From: a bacterium
GTDB taxonomy: Bacteria; UBP18; UBA7526
Assembly: GCA_030616365.1 (NCBI GenBank)
Contig: JAUWXM010000012.1
Span: 1-19,470, forward strand
DNA length: 19,470 nucleotides
Reading direction: 5' to 3'
This document shows positions 1 to 6,285 of the stretch, piece by piece. The translations under genes were made by a program, and so were the position numbers. Below the pieces are notes generated by a model. The model was not told where the DNA came from, did no database searches, and saw only the letters and a list, made by a program, of their open reading frames with translations. Numbering within the stretch: the first letter of the stretch is position 1; the number at the start of each line of letters is the position of its first letter.

Positions 1-1
1 T

Positions 2-766
2 GCCCAGGACTTCGGGCTCTCTACGCTCTATCAGCTGAGGGGTAGGGTAGGAAGGGGTCGCAGTAAGGCCTATGCCTACTTCTTGTACCCTAAAGGGTAC
101 CCCCTGTCATCAGTTCAGATGAAGAGGCTGGCCACCATCTCTCACTTTACAGAGTTGGGTTCTGGCTTTAAGATTGCCATGAAGGATCTGGAGATCCGGG
201 GAGCGGGGAATATCTTAGGCCCGGAGCAATCGGGTTACATTATGGAGGTGGGTTTTGACCTATACTGTAAGTTACTGGAAGAAGCAGCGGAAAGGTTAAA
301 AGGGAAGGAGCCTACTCCTTCCCTTCCTGCTCCCAAGATTACCCTGGACCTTAAGGCCTATCTTCCTCAAGAATATATTCCAGATCAGACGCAGAGGATT
401 ACTCTCTATAAAAGAATGGCTTCTTCTCTAAAGGAAGAGGAGATTAAGGATTTAGAGGAGGAATTAAGGGATAGGTTTGGCCCCTTGCCAGAAGAGGCAA
501 AGAATCTGTTAGAAATTATGAACTTGAAGATATTAGCTCAAAAGCTGGGGATTATAGAGATCACTAAAGAAAAAGAAAAAGTAGGCCTAAGGTGGAGAAG
601 CGAGGAAGAGGTTCCTGCGAATATTAAGAATCTCATCAAAGGGAAGATATTCCGAGAAGAAAATGGAGTCTCTTTTCTCCTGAAAGGGTCTCCGACCCAG
701 AGGGTCTCCAGACCCGGAGGGAGGAGCATAAGAGCCCTACAGAATATTTTGCAAAGACTCCTCTGA
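2..766 (+). CDS. mfd: Transcription-repair coupling factor Mfd, C-terminal part (5' end outside window)
   Basis: The frame is open from base 2 and gives the last 254 residues of a much larger protein; the start lies upstream of the window. It begins in the last helicase motif (YQLRGRVGRG, motif VI with the arginine finger region), then continues through the conserved segment FTELGSGFKIAMKDLEIRG and AGNILGPEQSG (RecG/Mfd TRG motif region), and ends in the Mfd C-terminal domain (DLKAYLPQEYIPD, YKRMAS, DRFGPLPEEAKNL). Mfd is a DNA translocase that removes stalled RNA polymerase at lesions and recruits UvrA. The family assignment is firm from these motifs. RecG shares the helicase and TRG motifs but lacks the C-terminal domain seen here. 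Close to the C-terminus, bases 686-715 encode an atypical peptide from two adjacent perfect hairpins (separate entry). The following gene starts 185 bp downstream. Confidence 0.95.
   Translation, partial: AQDFGLSTLYQLRGRVGRGRSKAYAYFLYPKGYPLSSVQMKRLATISHFTELGSGFKIAMKDLEIRGAGNILGPEQSGYIMEVGFDLYCKLLEEAAERLKGKEPTPSLPAPKITLDLKAYLPQEYIPDQTQRITLYKRMASSLKEEEIKDLEEELRDRFGPLPEEAKNLLEIMNLKILAQKLGIIEITKEKEKVGLRWRSEEEVPANIKNLIKGKIFREENGVSFLLKGSPTQRVSRPGGRSIRALQNILQRLL
686..715. repeat. Two tandem perfect hairpins inside the mfd 3' end
   Basis: Bases 686-698 read GGGTC-TCC-GACCC (5-bp stem, 3-nt loop). Bases 702-715 read GGGTCT-CC-AGACCC (6-bp stem, 2-nt loop). They lie in frame and encode the segment GSPTQRVSRPGG about 15-25 residues before the Mfd C-terminus. 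A similar GACCC...GGGTC hairpin occurs downstream of eno near 12117-12132. This suggests one family of short palindromic elements; that relation is an inference from similarity seen by eye. Confidence 0.5.
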
Positions 767-799
767 TATGTTAAACTGTAAACACGAATAACAGGATGC

Positions 800-875
800 G
801 CTTCGCTGGCATTCTAGAGAGCATCAAATTGATTAATACTTAATCATCAACGGCGGAGAACGAAGTGCGCCGTTT
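800..875. repeat. Palindromic intergenic element between mfd and the parvulin lipoprotein gene
   Basis: The 185-bp spacer contains nested inverted repeats. An inner perfect 7-bp stem TGATTAA-TAC-TTAATCA lies at 830-846. An outer pair lies near 798-805 (GCGCTTCG) and 861-868 (CGAAGTGC), complementary with one G-U pair. The 11-mer ACACGAATAAT/C occurs at both sides of the spacer (about 782 and 925). No T-run follows the stems, so this is not called a terminator. No convincing promoter was seen in the spacer. Confidence 0.45.
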
Positions 876-951
876 AATATTAAGCATTGGCACGAACTGC
901 AAAGTAAATAATGAAATAAACAAAACACGAATAATTTAATGGAGGGAGAAA

Positions 952-1854
952 GTGAAAAAAATAATTCTTTTATTTCTGGTTGTTATTCTTTTCATTACTG
1001 GTTGTAGGAAGAAGCCGAAGGAGAAGGGAATAATTGCTCGGGTTAATAGAGAGCCTATTACTTTAGAGGAGTTCAATAAGACTTTCTTACCCTATTCTCC
1101 GAGTAGAGAGGAGATTCCTGCCCTAAAGAGAAGGGTTCTCGATCAATTGATTGAGAAGAGGCTCAAGCTTCAGGAAGCGAGAAGGCTGGGATTGACAGTG
1201 ACTGATGAGGAGTTAAACCAGAGAATAAAGGAGACTATGGGTTCTTATCCTAAGAGTGAATTCATTACTTTTTTAAATAAGGAGAGAACAACCTTTGAGG
1301 AATGGAAGAACGGAGTAAGAGAGAATATCCTGCTTGAGAAGCTCATCACCTCCCAGGTCTATCTTCCCATAAAGGTGAGCGAGAGAGAGATTACTGCTTA
1401 CTACCGGGAGCATCAAGACCAATTCCGGGAACCAAAGAAGTTCAGGATTCGCCAGATTCTACTTGAAAGCCAGGGGGAGGCAGAGGAGATCCTCAAGGCC
1501 TTGGGAAAGGGAGAAAAGTTTGAGGAACTGGCCCGGAAGAGATCTTTGAGCCCGGATAAGGAGAGTGGAGGAGATATGGGTTACTTCTCTACGGAAGAGA
1601 TGCTCGCTGAATGGGCGGAGGCGGTGGGTAAACTTTCTCCGGGTGAGGTGAGCTATCCTGTAGAGTCTCCCTATGGCTGGCATATCTTCAAATTGGAAAA
1701 GGTCTTGCCTCCCAGAATGGTGAGTTTAAAAGAGGCCAGAAAGAAGATTAAAGAGAAGCTCCTCCTTGAGAGAAGAGAAGGAGCATTAAAAGAGTGGCTC
1801 TTGGGTCTCCGTGTCCGGGCAGCGATTGAGACCAACGAAGAAATGTTGAGATAA
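952..1854 (+). CDS. SurA/PrsA-like parvulin peptidyl-prolyl isomerase lipoprotein
   Basis: A 300-residue protein that starts with GTG at 952, 3 nt after a strong GGAGGGAG site at 941-948. The N-terminus is a lipoprotein signal: a short basic start, a hydrophobic stretch and a lipobox FITGC with Cys18 as the expected lipidated residue. Residues about 25-155 form a helical SurA-N-like chaperone region (ARVNREPITLEEF, then EKRLKLQEARRLGL). Residues about 162-250 form a rotamase (PpiC) domain with GGDMGYF near 207 and GWHIFKLE near 242. It likely assists folding of exported or outer-membrane proteins from a membrane anchor. Oddity: the first catalytic-site histidine of the family (RHIL) is replaced by glutamine in RIRQILL (Q168), while the second His (H244) is present, so isomerase activity may be reduced and the chaperone role dominant. 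A second parvulin gene follows 261 bp downstream. Confidence 0.88.
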   Translation: MKKIILLFLVVILFITGCRKKPKEKGIIARVNREPITLEEFNKTFLPYSPSREEIPALKRRVLDQLIEKRLKLQEARRLGLTVTDEELNQRIKETMGSYPKSEFITFLNKERTTFEEWKNGVRENILLEKLITSQVYLPIKVSEREITAYYREHQDQFREPKKFRIRQILLESQGEAEEILKALGKGEKFEELARKRSLSPDKESGGDMGYFSTEEMLAEWAEAVGKLSPGEVSYPVESPYGWHIFKLEKVLPPRMVSLKEARKKIKEKLLLERREGALKEWLLGLRVRAAIETNEEMLR

Positions 1855-1919
1855 CATAGTAGAAGATCGGTTACGTCAAAAGGTTACGGTTAGGAAGCCC
1901 GCACCAAATGATATAGCGT

Positions 1920-2080
1920 AATATCAAAAATCAAAAATGAAAATGCAAAATGACAATGTAAAATGTAAAATTAAACTTATGCTTACCCTATTAATGTGTA
2001 TCTATGCTGTGTTAAAGCATCTTGATTTTTAATATGTAATTTTGATATTTAATTTTTAATATTTAATTTTTTCAGTGCAA
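1920..2080. repeat. A+T-rich inverted-repeat element between the two parvulin genes
   Basis: The left arm at 1921-1929 (ATATCAAAA) is the perfect reverse complement of 2040-2048 (TTTTGATAT), inside longer imperfect arms built of AAAATNNAAAAT-like units. The left arm continues as AATGCAAAATGACAATG and ends in a TTAAACTTA tail (1970-1978). A very similar tract occurs inside pdxA (3219-3317), which points to a dispersed repeat family. A small stem ATGCT/AGCAT lies near the centre. The element occupies most of the 261-bp spacer; the region just after it holds the RBS of the next gene. Confidence 0.55.
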
Positions 2081-2115
2081 CCCTTCAAAGTATAACGAGT
2101 AAGGAGCGAATAAAT

Positions 2116-2991
2116 ATGAATCCCAAGAAATCTTTTCTATTTTTATTATTCTTAATGCTGATTTTCGTCAGCCATTCCCAGGCTGAGATTGTGGAGCGTG
2201 TCGTTGCCCGGATAAACGATAAGATCATTACCCTCTCTGAACTGGAGGGGGCCTACCAAGAATTGAAAGGCGCCCTTCCTGAAAGGGAGAGAATGCCTTC
2301 AAAGAGGGAGCTACTGGAGAGGATGATTGAGAATAGACTCCTTTTGCAGGAGGCAAAGAGAGAGGGGATTAAGGTATCACAAGGAGAAGTCCAGGAGAAT
2401 ATTGAGAGAGTGAAAGCAGGATTTCTTTCTGAGAAGGCCTTTGAGCTGGCCCTGGAACGAGAAGGAATAAAGATAGAGGATCTGGAAAAAAGATATGAAG
2501 AAGAGCTTATGATTAAAAAACTCATTGATAGAGAGGTGAAGCCTGAGGTTGAGGTAACAAAGAGAGAGATTAGAGACTATTATGAAAAGAATAAAGGAAG
2601 GTTTAGAGAAAAAGAGAGGGTGAGAATGAGACACATCCTTTTTGAGGACTATTCTCAAAGCCTTGAAGCATGGAAAAAAATCAAATCTGGAGTAGATTTT
2701 AAAAAGGTAGCAAAGGGGGGACATCTGGGCTCTTTCAAAAGGGGCCAGCTTGATAGGGAGATTGAAGAGGTAACCTTTAGTCTGAAAGAGGGAGAGATAA
2801 GTTCGATAATTAAGACGGAGTCCGGCTATCATATCATTAAACTGGAGAAAAAGGAAGAGGCCAGATTGAAGAAACTTTCTGAAGTAAAAGAGGTGATCAG
2901 GAACATCCTCTCCTCCCAAAAAATGGAGAAAAAGATTAAGGAATATCTGAAAAAACTAAAAGCTAAACAGGAGATTGAGATCCGACTCTAA
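2116..2991 (+). CDS. SurA-like periplasmic parvulin peptidyl-prolyl isomerase/chaperone
   Basis: A 291-residue protein with ATG at 2116 and AAGGAG at 2101-2106. Residues 1-23 are a cleavable signal peptide (hydrophobic run, then SHSQA before EIVERVVARIND). The helical chaperone part (SurA_N-like) spans about 24-155 and contains the family-typical ERVVARINDKIITLSELE. The parvulin domain at about 165-245 keeps both active-site histidines (RHIL, H173; GYHIIKLE, H239). It is short, because the loop between the two strands that usually carries the serine/cysteine segment is reduced to KGGHLGSF. Function expected from the family: folding of outer-membrane proteins in the periplasm. With the preceding lipoprotein it forms a parvulin pair. 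The C-terminus is a basic helical tail. Confidence 0.87.
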   Translation: MNPKKSFLFLLFLMLIFVSHSQAEIVERVVARINDKIITLSELEGAYQELKGALPERERMPSKRELLERMIENRLLLQEAKREGIKVSQGEVQENIERVKAGFLSEKAFELALEREGIKIEDLEKRYEEELMIKKLIDREVKPEVEVTKREIRDYYEKNKGRFREKERVRMRHILFEDYSQSLEAWKKIKSGVDFKKVAKGGHLGSFKRGQLDREIEEVTFSLKEGEISSIIKTESGYHIIKLEKKEEARLKKLSEVKEVIRNILSSQKMEKKIKEYLKKLKAKQEIEIRL

Positions 2992-3027
2992 AAACACTTG
3001 CAGAACTTTCCTTTTTAAGTTTGTGTT

Positions 3028-3055
3028 ATTCCCGAATTCCCAGGAATTCGGGAAT
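3028..3055. repeat. Perfect 13-bp stem with 2-nt loop just upstream of pdxA
   Basis: ATTCCCGAATTCC at 3028-3040 and its exact reverse complement at 3043-3055 are separated by CA. The stem ends 18 nt before the pdxA start codon. On the + strand it is followed by GCTAAAAAAAGG, not by a T-run, so a terminator is unlikely. It could be a mobile palindromic element, a processing site or a translation-affecting structure for pdxA. Confidence 0.7.
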
Positions 3056-3073
3056 GCTAAAAAAAGGTTTCAG

Positions 3074-4138
3074 ATGGGTAAAAGACCGATAATTGGGATT
3101 ACTATGGGGGATGCCGCAGGAATTGGGCCAGAGATTATCGTAAAGGCTCTGAGTAAAAAAGAGATTTATAAAGTTTCTTCCCCTTTAGTCATCGGAGATG
3201 GGAAGGCATTAAGTGCAGAATGCAAAATGCCCTTCGCTTCGCTCAGGATACCTCAAAGTATCAAGCGAAGTATCCCGAGAGGAATCGAGGGGCAAAATGC
3301 AAAATTAAAACTTAACTCTATCAACAGGATAGAAGAGGCGAGATTTAAGTTCGGGACCATTGATTTGATAGATTTAAAAAATATCAAGATTGAGAGGCTC
3401 AAAATAGGTAGGATTAATAAAATGGCCGCAAGAGCGGCAGTAGACTATATAAAGAAAGCGGTTTCCTTAGCGAGAAAGAGAAAGCTTGATGCTATAGTTA
3501 CCGCACCTATAAATAAAGAGGGATTGAATAAAGCGGGGTTTAAGTTCTCTGGTCATACAGAACTTTTAGCCCATCTGACCAGGACAAAGAATTATGCCAT
3601 GATGCTTGTGGGCGGACCTTTGAGAGTAGTCCTGGTAACTACTCATCTACCCTTAAACGAGGTAAGCCGTTCCTTAAATAAAGAAAAGATCTATCAGACT
3701 ATAGAATTGGCCTGGGATAATATGAAATATTTTGGAATAAAAAAGCCGAGGATTGGAGTGGTGGGCCTAAACCCTCATGCAGGAGAGGAAGGACTATTTG
3801 GCAAAGAGGAGAAGGAGTTTATTATCCCGGCAATGAAAAAGGCAAAGAAGAAAGGGATAAAAGTAGAAGGACCTATTCCTCCAGATACCGTATTCTATCG
3901 TGCTCTGAAAGGTGAATTTGACTGCGTGGTATGTATGTATCACGACCAGGGATTAATCCCTTTGAAGATGCTTGCCTTTGATAAAGGGGTAAATGTAACA
4001 CTTGGCCTTCCCATTATCCGGACCTCTGTTGACCATGGAACGGCTTACGAGATTGCAGGAAAAGGAATTGCCAATCCCCAGAGCCTAATAGAAGCCATAA
4101 AATTAGCTGCTAAGTTGACTAAAGCAAAGAGAGTTTAA
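3074..4138 (+). CDS. pdxA: 4-hydroxythreonine-4-phosphate dehydrogenase PdxA
   Basis: A 354-residue enzyme. ATG at 3074 was chosen because the family N-terminus (KRPIIGITMGDAAGIGPEI) starts right there and AAAAAGG precedes it; the frame is open further upstream, but that part has no family resemblance. PdxA oxidises 4-phosphohydroxy-L-threonine with NAD in the DXP-dependent pyridoxal phosphate pathway, in the cytoplasm. Visible motifs: TAPINKEG, GHTELLAH (substrate contact) and the three metal histidines in TTHLPL (H191), NPHAGE (H235) and MYHDQG (H290), plus IRTSVDHGTA. The family includes PdxA2-like 4-phosphothreonate/erythronate dehydrogenases that cannot be excluded by motif. It is about 25 residues longer than the E. 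coli enzyme (329 by memory). The excess lies before the first metal histidine, where residues about 47-81 are encoded by a palindromic repeat-like insert. It abuts ksgA with no spacer. Confidence 0.93.
   Translation: MGKRPIIGITMGDAAGIGPEIIVKALSKKEIYKVSSPLVIGDGKALSAECKMPFASLRIPQSIKRSIPRGIEGQNAKLKLNSINRIEEARFKFGTIDLIDLKNIKIERLKIGRINKMAARAAVDYIKKAVSLARKRKLDAIVTAPINKEGLNKAGFKFSGHTELLAHLTRTKNYAMMLVGGPLRVVLVTTHLPLNEVSRSLNKEKIYQTIELAWDNMKYFGIKKPRIGVVGLNPHAGEEGLFGKEEKEFIIPAMKKAKKKGIKVEGPIPPDTVFYRALKGEFDCVVCMYHDQGLIPLKMLAFDKGVNVTLGLPIIRTSVDHGTAYEIAGKGIANPQSLIEAIKLAAKLTKAKRV
3214..3317. repeat. Palindromic repeat-like insert inside pdxA, in frame
   Basis: The direct repeat GCAAAATGC occurs at 3222-3230 and 3292-3300. 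Between them lie CTTCGCTT (3232-3239) and its reverse complement AAGCGAAG (3263-3270), GATAC/GTATC (3247-3251 and 3258-3262) and an outer GCCC/GGGC pair. The end AAAATTAAAACTTA closely matches the TAAAATTAAACTTA of the intergenic repeat at 1965-1978. The encoded peptide (about residues 47-81, with MPFASLRIPQSIKRS) looks unlike PdxA family sequence. The reading frame is preserved throughout. Confidence 0.65.
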
Positions 4139-5056
4139 ATGGGAGAGAACATTACTTTGCCTAAGGTAACTAAGGAATTTTTGAGAGAGCATGGGATAAG
4201 GATAAAGAAGAGGTTGGGACAGAATTTTCTTATCGATGAAGGGATACTGAATAGGATAGTAGAAGTAGCCAATCTCAGTAAAGATGATATTGTCATTGAA
4301 ATCGGCCCCGGAATGGGAACCCTGACAAAAAAATTGGCAGAAAAAGTTAAGAAAGTTCTGGCTATAGAAATTGATGAGAATCTGGTTAAACTTCTTAAAG
4401 AGACCTTAAAATCCTATTCCAATATAGAAATTATCCATGCCGATATTCTCAAAATAAATCTCAAGAGATTGGTTACCCAGTTATCCAGTTACCCAGTTAT
4501 CCAGTTAAAAGAACAGGCAAACTGGCAAACAGGCAAACTGGCAAACAAAGTTAAAGTAGTGGCTAACCTTCCCTACTACATCACTACCCCCATCATCATC
4601 CATCTTTTGAAGGCAAGAGAAATCCTTTCTAATATCGTGATTATGGTTCAGAAGGAAGTGGGAAGAAGGATGGTGGCCAAACCACGCACTAAGGATTATG
4701 GGGCTCTGTCTCTATTGGTTCAGTATTATACCAGGCCCCAGATTACGGTTAAGGTTCCCAGGAGTGCCTTCCTTCCCGAGCCAGAGGTTGATTCCTGTGT
4801 AGTGGATTTAGAGGTCCGGGAGAAGCCAGCGGTTGAGGTCAAGGATGAGGAGTTATTCTTTAAGGTGGTGAGAGCTGCCTTTGAGCAGAGAAGGAAGACC
4901 CTTAAAAATGCCCTTAGTCAGACAAAGGATTTAAGATTGAGCAAGAAGAAGGTTTTAGAAATCTTAGAGAAAGCAGATGTCAAACCTTTAAGAAGAGGAG
5001 AAACTTTAAGTTTAGAAGAGTTTGCAAGGTTGAGCAATCTAATAGCAGGAGAGTAA
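4139..5056 (+). CDS. rsmA: 16S rRNA (adenine1518-N6/adenine1519-N6)-dimethyltransferase KsgA/RsmA
   Basis: A 305-residue S-adenosylmethionine-dependent methyltransferase (gene also called ksgA) that dimethylates two adjacent adenines near the 3' end of 16S rRNA during small-subunit maturation. Motifs: the typical N-terminal RIKKRLGQNFLID, motif I EIGPGMGTLT (about 54-63), acidic motif II end AIEIDENL, HADIL near 100, and the catalytic N-L-P-Y-Y at about 143-147. The C-terminal helical domain has FEQRRKTLKNALS. The ATG follows the pdxA stop codon directly (TAAATG with no spacer), implying coupled translation. It is roughly 30 residues longer than the E. coli protein (273 by memory). Part of the excess is residues about 112-136, just before the catalytic motif, which are encoded by tandem 8-nt repeats (separate entry). 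Confidence 0.95.
   Translation: MGENITLPKVTKEFLREHGIRIKKRLGQNFLIDEGILNRIVEVANLSKDDIVIEIGPGMGTLTKKLAEKVKKVLAIEIDENLVKLLKETLKSYSNIEIIHADILKINLKRLVTQLSSYPVIQLKEQANWQTGKLANKVKVVANLPYYITTPIIIHLLKAREILSNIVIMVQKEVGRRMVAKPRTKDYGALSLLVQYYTRPQITVKVPRSAFLPEPEVDSCVVDLEVREKPAVEVKDEELFFKVVRAAFEQRRKTLKNALSQTKDLRLSKKKVLEILEKADVKPLRRGETLSLEEFARLSNLIAGE
4472..4547. repeat. Tandem 8-mer arrays inside ksgA, in frame, forming opposing arms
   Basis: Bases 4472-4503 are two perfect copies of a 16-mer made of GTTACCCA and GTTATCCA (four 8-mers), followed by another GTTA. After a short spacer, bases 4516-4547 are two perfect copies of a 16-mer made of GGCAAACT and GGCAAACA (four 8-mers). The second unit agrees at 6 of 8 positions with the reverse complement of the first when phased as TGGCAAAC against TGGRTAAC, so the arms can fold into a long hairpin with regular internal loops. 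The encoded peptide is TQLSSYPVIQLKEQANWQ and the residues after it. Confidence 0.9.
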
Positions 5057-5120
5057 CAGGCTACAAGTCTCAGACTTCAAGCTTCAAGCCTGTAGCTTGT
5101 GACCTGCGGCCTGTGGCTTT
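5057..5120. repeat. Intergenic repeat between ksgA and glycerate kinase
   Basis: The 86-bp gap consists of short related units: AAGTCT-C-AGACTT (5065-5077, perfect inverted repeat), CTTCAAG twice in tandem, then CTGTAGCTTGTGACCTGCGGCCTGTGGCTT-type repeats, with CTACA near 5061 complementary to TGTAG near 5091. It starts directly after the ksgA stop. The next stretch, GAACGGAGTGAA (5128-5139), recurs at 18569-18580 and supplies the likely ribosome binding site of the next gene. Confidence 0.55.
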
Positions 5121-5142
5121 AAATTTTGAACGGAGTGAAAAA

Positions 5143-6285
5143 TTGAAAATAGTTATTGCGCCTGATTCATTTAAAGGAAACCTGAGTGCTTTAGAAGTGG
5201 CTAATTTGATTGAGAAAGGGACAAGAAGGGTTTATCCTAAAGCAAAGATAGTTAAAGTTCCTATGGCGGATGGAGGGGAAGGGACGGTAAGGTCTTTGGT
5301 AGATGCTACCAAAGGAAGGATAATAAAAAGAGAAGTGACCGGGCCATTAGGAAAGAAAGTAAAAGCCTCTTATGGAATCTTAGGAGATAATAAAACGGCA
5401 GTAATTGAGATGGCCTCTGCCTCTGGCCTTCCCCTCGTTCCAAAAAGTAAGAGGAATCCTTTATTAACTACTACTTATGGAACAGGTGAGTTAATAAAGG
5501 CCGCTCTGGATAGAGGATGCAGGAAGATCATCGTTGGCATCGGAGGAAGCGCCACGGTAGATGGGGGAGCAGGAATGGCCCAGGCTCTGGAAGCAAGACT
5601 ATTGGATAGGAAGGGAGGAGAGATCGGTTTTGGAGGAGGAGCATTAGGAAATTTGGAGAGAATCGATATCTCTAAATTGGATAAGAGAATCAGAAAGACA
5701 AAAGTATTGGTAGCCTCTGATGTTGACAATCCCCTGACTGGGCCGAAGGGGGCAGCCAAGGTCTATGCTCCCCAGAAGGGAGCTACTCCATCTATGGTTA
5801 AGAAATTAGAAGAGAATTTAAAGAAGTATGCCTTAATTATCAAGAGGGATCTAAAGAAGGACATCAAAGACATTCCTGGCACAGGAGCAGCAGGAGGATT
5901 GGGAGCAGGCCTGATTGCATTTTTAGATGCCAAGATAAGATTAGGAGTAGATATCGTCATCCAGACCGTCGGGTTAGAAAAGCACTTAAAGGATACTGAT
6001 TTGGTCATCACCGGAGAAGGGAAAATGGACTCCCAAACAATATATGGAAAGACACCCATCGGAGTAGCAAAATTAGCCAAGAGATATAATATCCCGGTAG
6101 TGGCTATTGTGGGAGAAACAGGCGAAGATGTTGAGGTAGTATATGAACATGGGATAGATAAAATAATGACTACTACTCTCTATCCTATGACCCGCGCTCA
6201 GGCAATAAAAAAATCCTCTCAACTCATTCCCGATGCTTCAGAGCAATTGATGAGACTAATCAAGATTAAAAGGAGGTTTAAGTGA
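5143..6285 (+). CDS. Glycerate 2-kinase (GarK/GlxK type)
   Basis: A cytoplasmic kinase of 380 residues that phosphorylates D-glycerate with ATP, in this family normally to 2-phosphoglycerate. TTG at 5143 is preferred as start: GGAG at 5132-5135 has good spacing and the family begins with LKIVIAPDSFKGNLSA. An in-frame GTG at 5113 would add ten residues encoded by repeat DNA. Family motifs in order: PDSFKG, ADGGEGT, GIGGSATVDGGAGMAQAL, SDVDNPLTGPKGAAKVYAPQ, GTGAAGGLGAGL, and ITGEGKMDSQTIYGKTP near the C-terminus. The stop TGA overlaps the GTG start of the following TPR gene by 4 bases (6282-6285), so the two are probably translated together. Enolase, which consumes 2-phosphoglycerate, lies two genes downstream. 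GarK versus GlxK cannot be told from the sequence. Confidence 0.92.
   Translation: MKIVIAPDSFKGNLSALEVANLIEKGTRRVYPKAKIVKVPMADGGEGTVRSLVDATKGRIIKREVTGPLGKKVKASYGILGDNKTAVIEMASASGLPLVPKSKRNPLLTTTYGTGELIKAALDRGCRKIIVGIGGSATVDGGAGMAQALEARLLDRKGGEIGFGGGALGNLERIDISKLDKRIRKTKVLVASDVDNPLTGPKGAAKVYAPQKGATPSMVKKLEENLKKYALIIKRDLKKDIKDIPGTGAAGGLGAGLIAFLDAKIRLGVDIVIQTVGLEKHLKDTDLVITGEGKMDSQTIYGKTPIGVAKLAKRYNIPVVAIVGETGEDVEVVYEHGIDKIMTTTLYPMTRAQAIKKSSQLIPDASEQLMRLIKIKRRFK

Noticed and set aside
2377..2919. Long minus-strand open frame opposite the second parvulin gene
   Set aside because: It is the antisense shadow of a well-supported gene and has no domain resemblance or RBS; its hydrophobic look comes from complementing Glu/Lys codons.
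3028..3055. Rho-independent terminator before pdxA
   Set aside because: The stem is followed by GCTAAAAAAAGG and not by a T-run on either usable side.
2975..3073. Upstream extension of pdxA from an ATG at 2975
   Set aside because: It overlaps the previous gene, translates the hairpin at 3028-3055 and has no PdxA resemblance; the family N-terminus starts at 3074 with its own RBS.
3041..3317. Insertion sequence or transposon around the repeats
   Set aside because: No transposase or long terminal inverted repeats were found in the window; the elements are all short.
4472..4547. CRISPR-like array in ksgA
   Set aside because: Units are 8 nt without unique spacers and lie within a conserved gene; this is tandem repeat DNA.
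5113..5142. GTG at 5113 as start of glycerate kinase
   Set aside because: The ten extra residues come from repeat DNA and no RBS precedes it; TTG at 5143 has GGAG at good distance.
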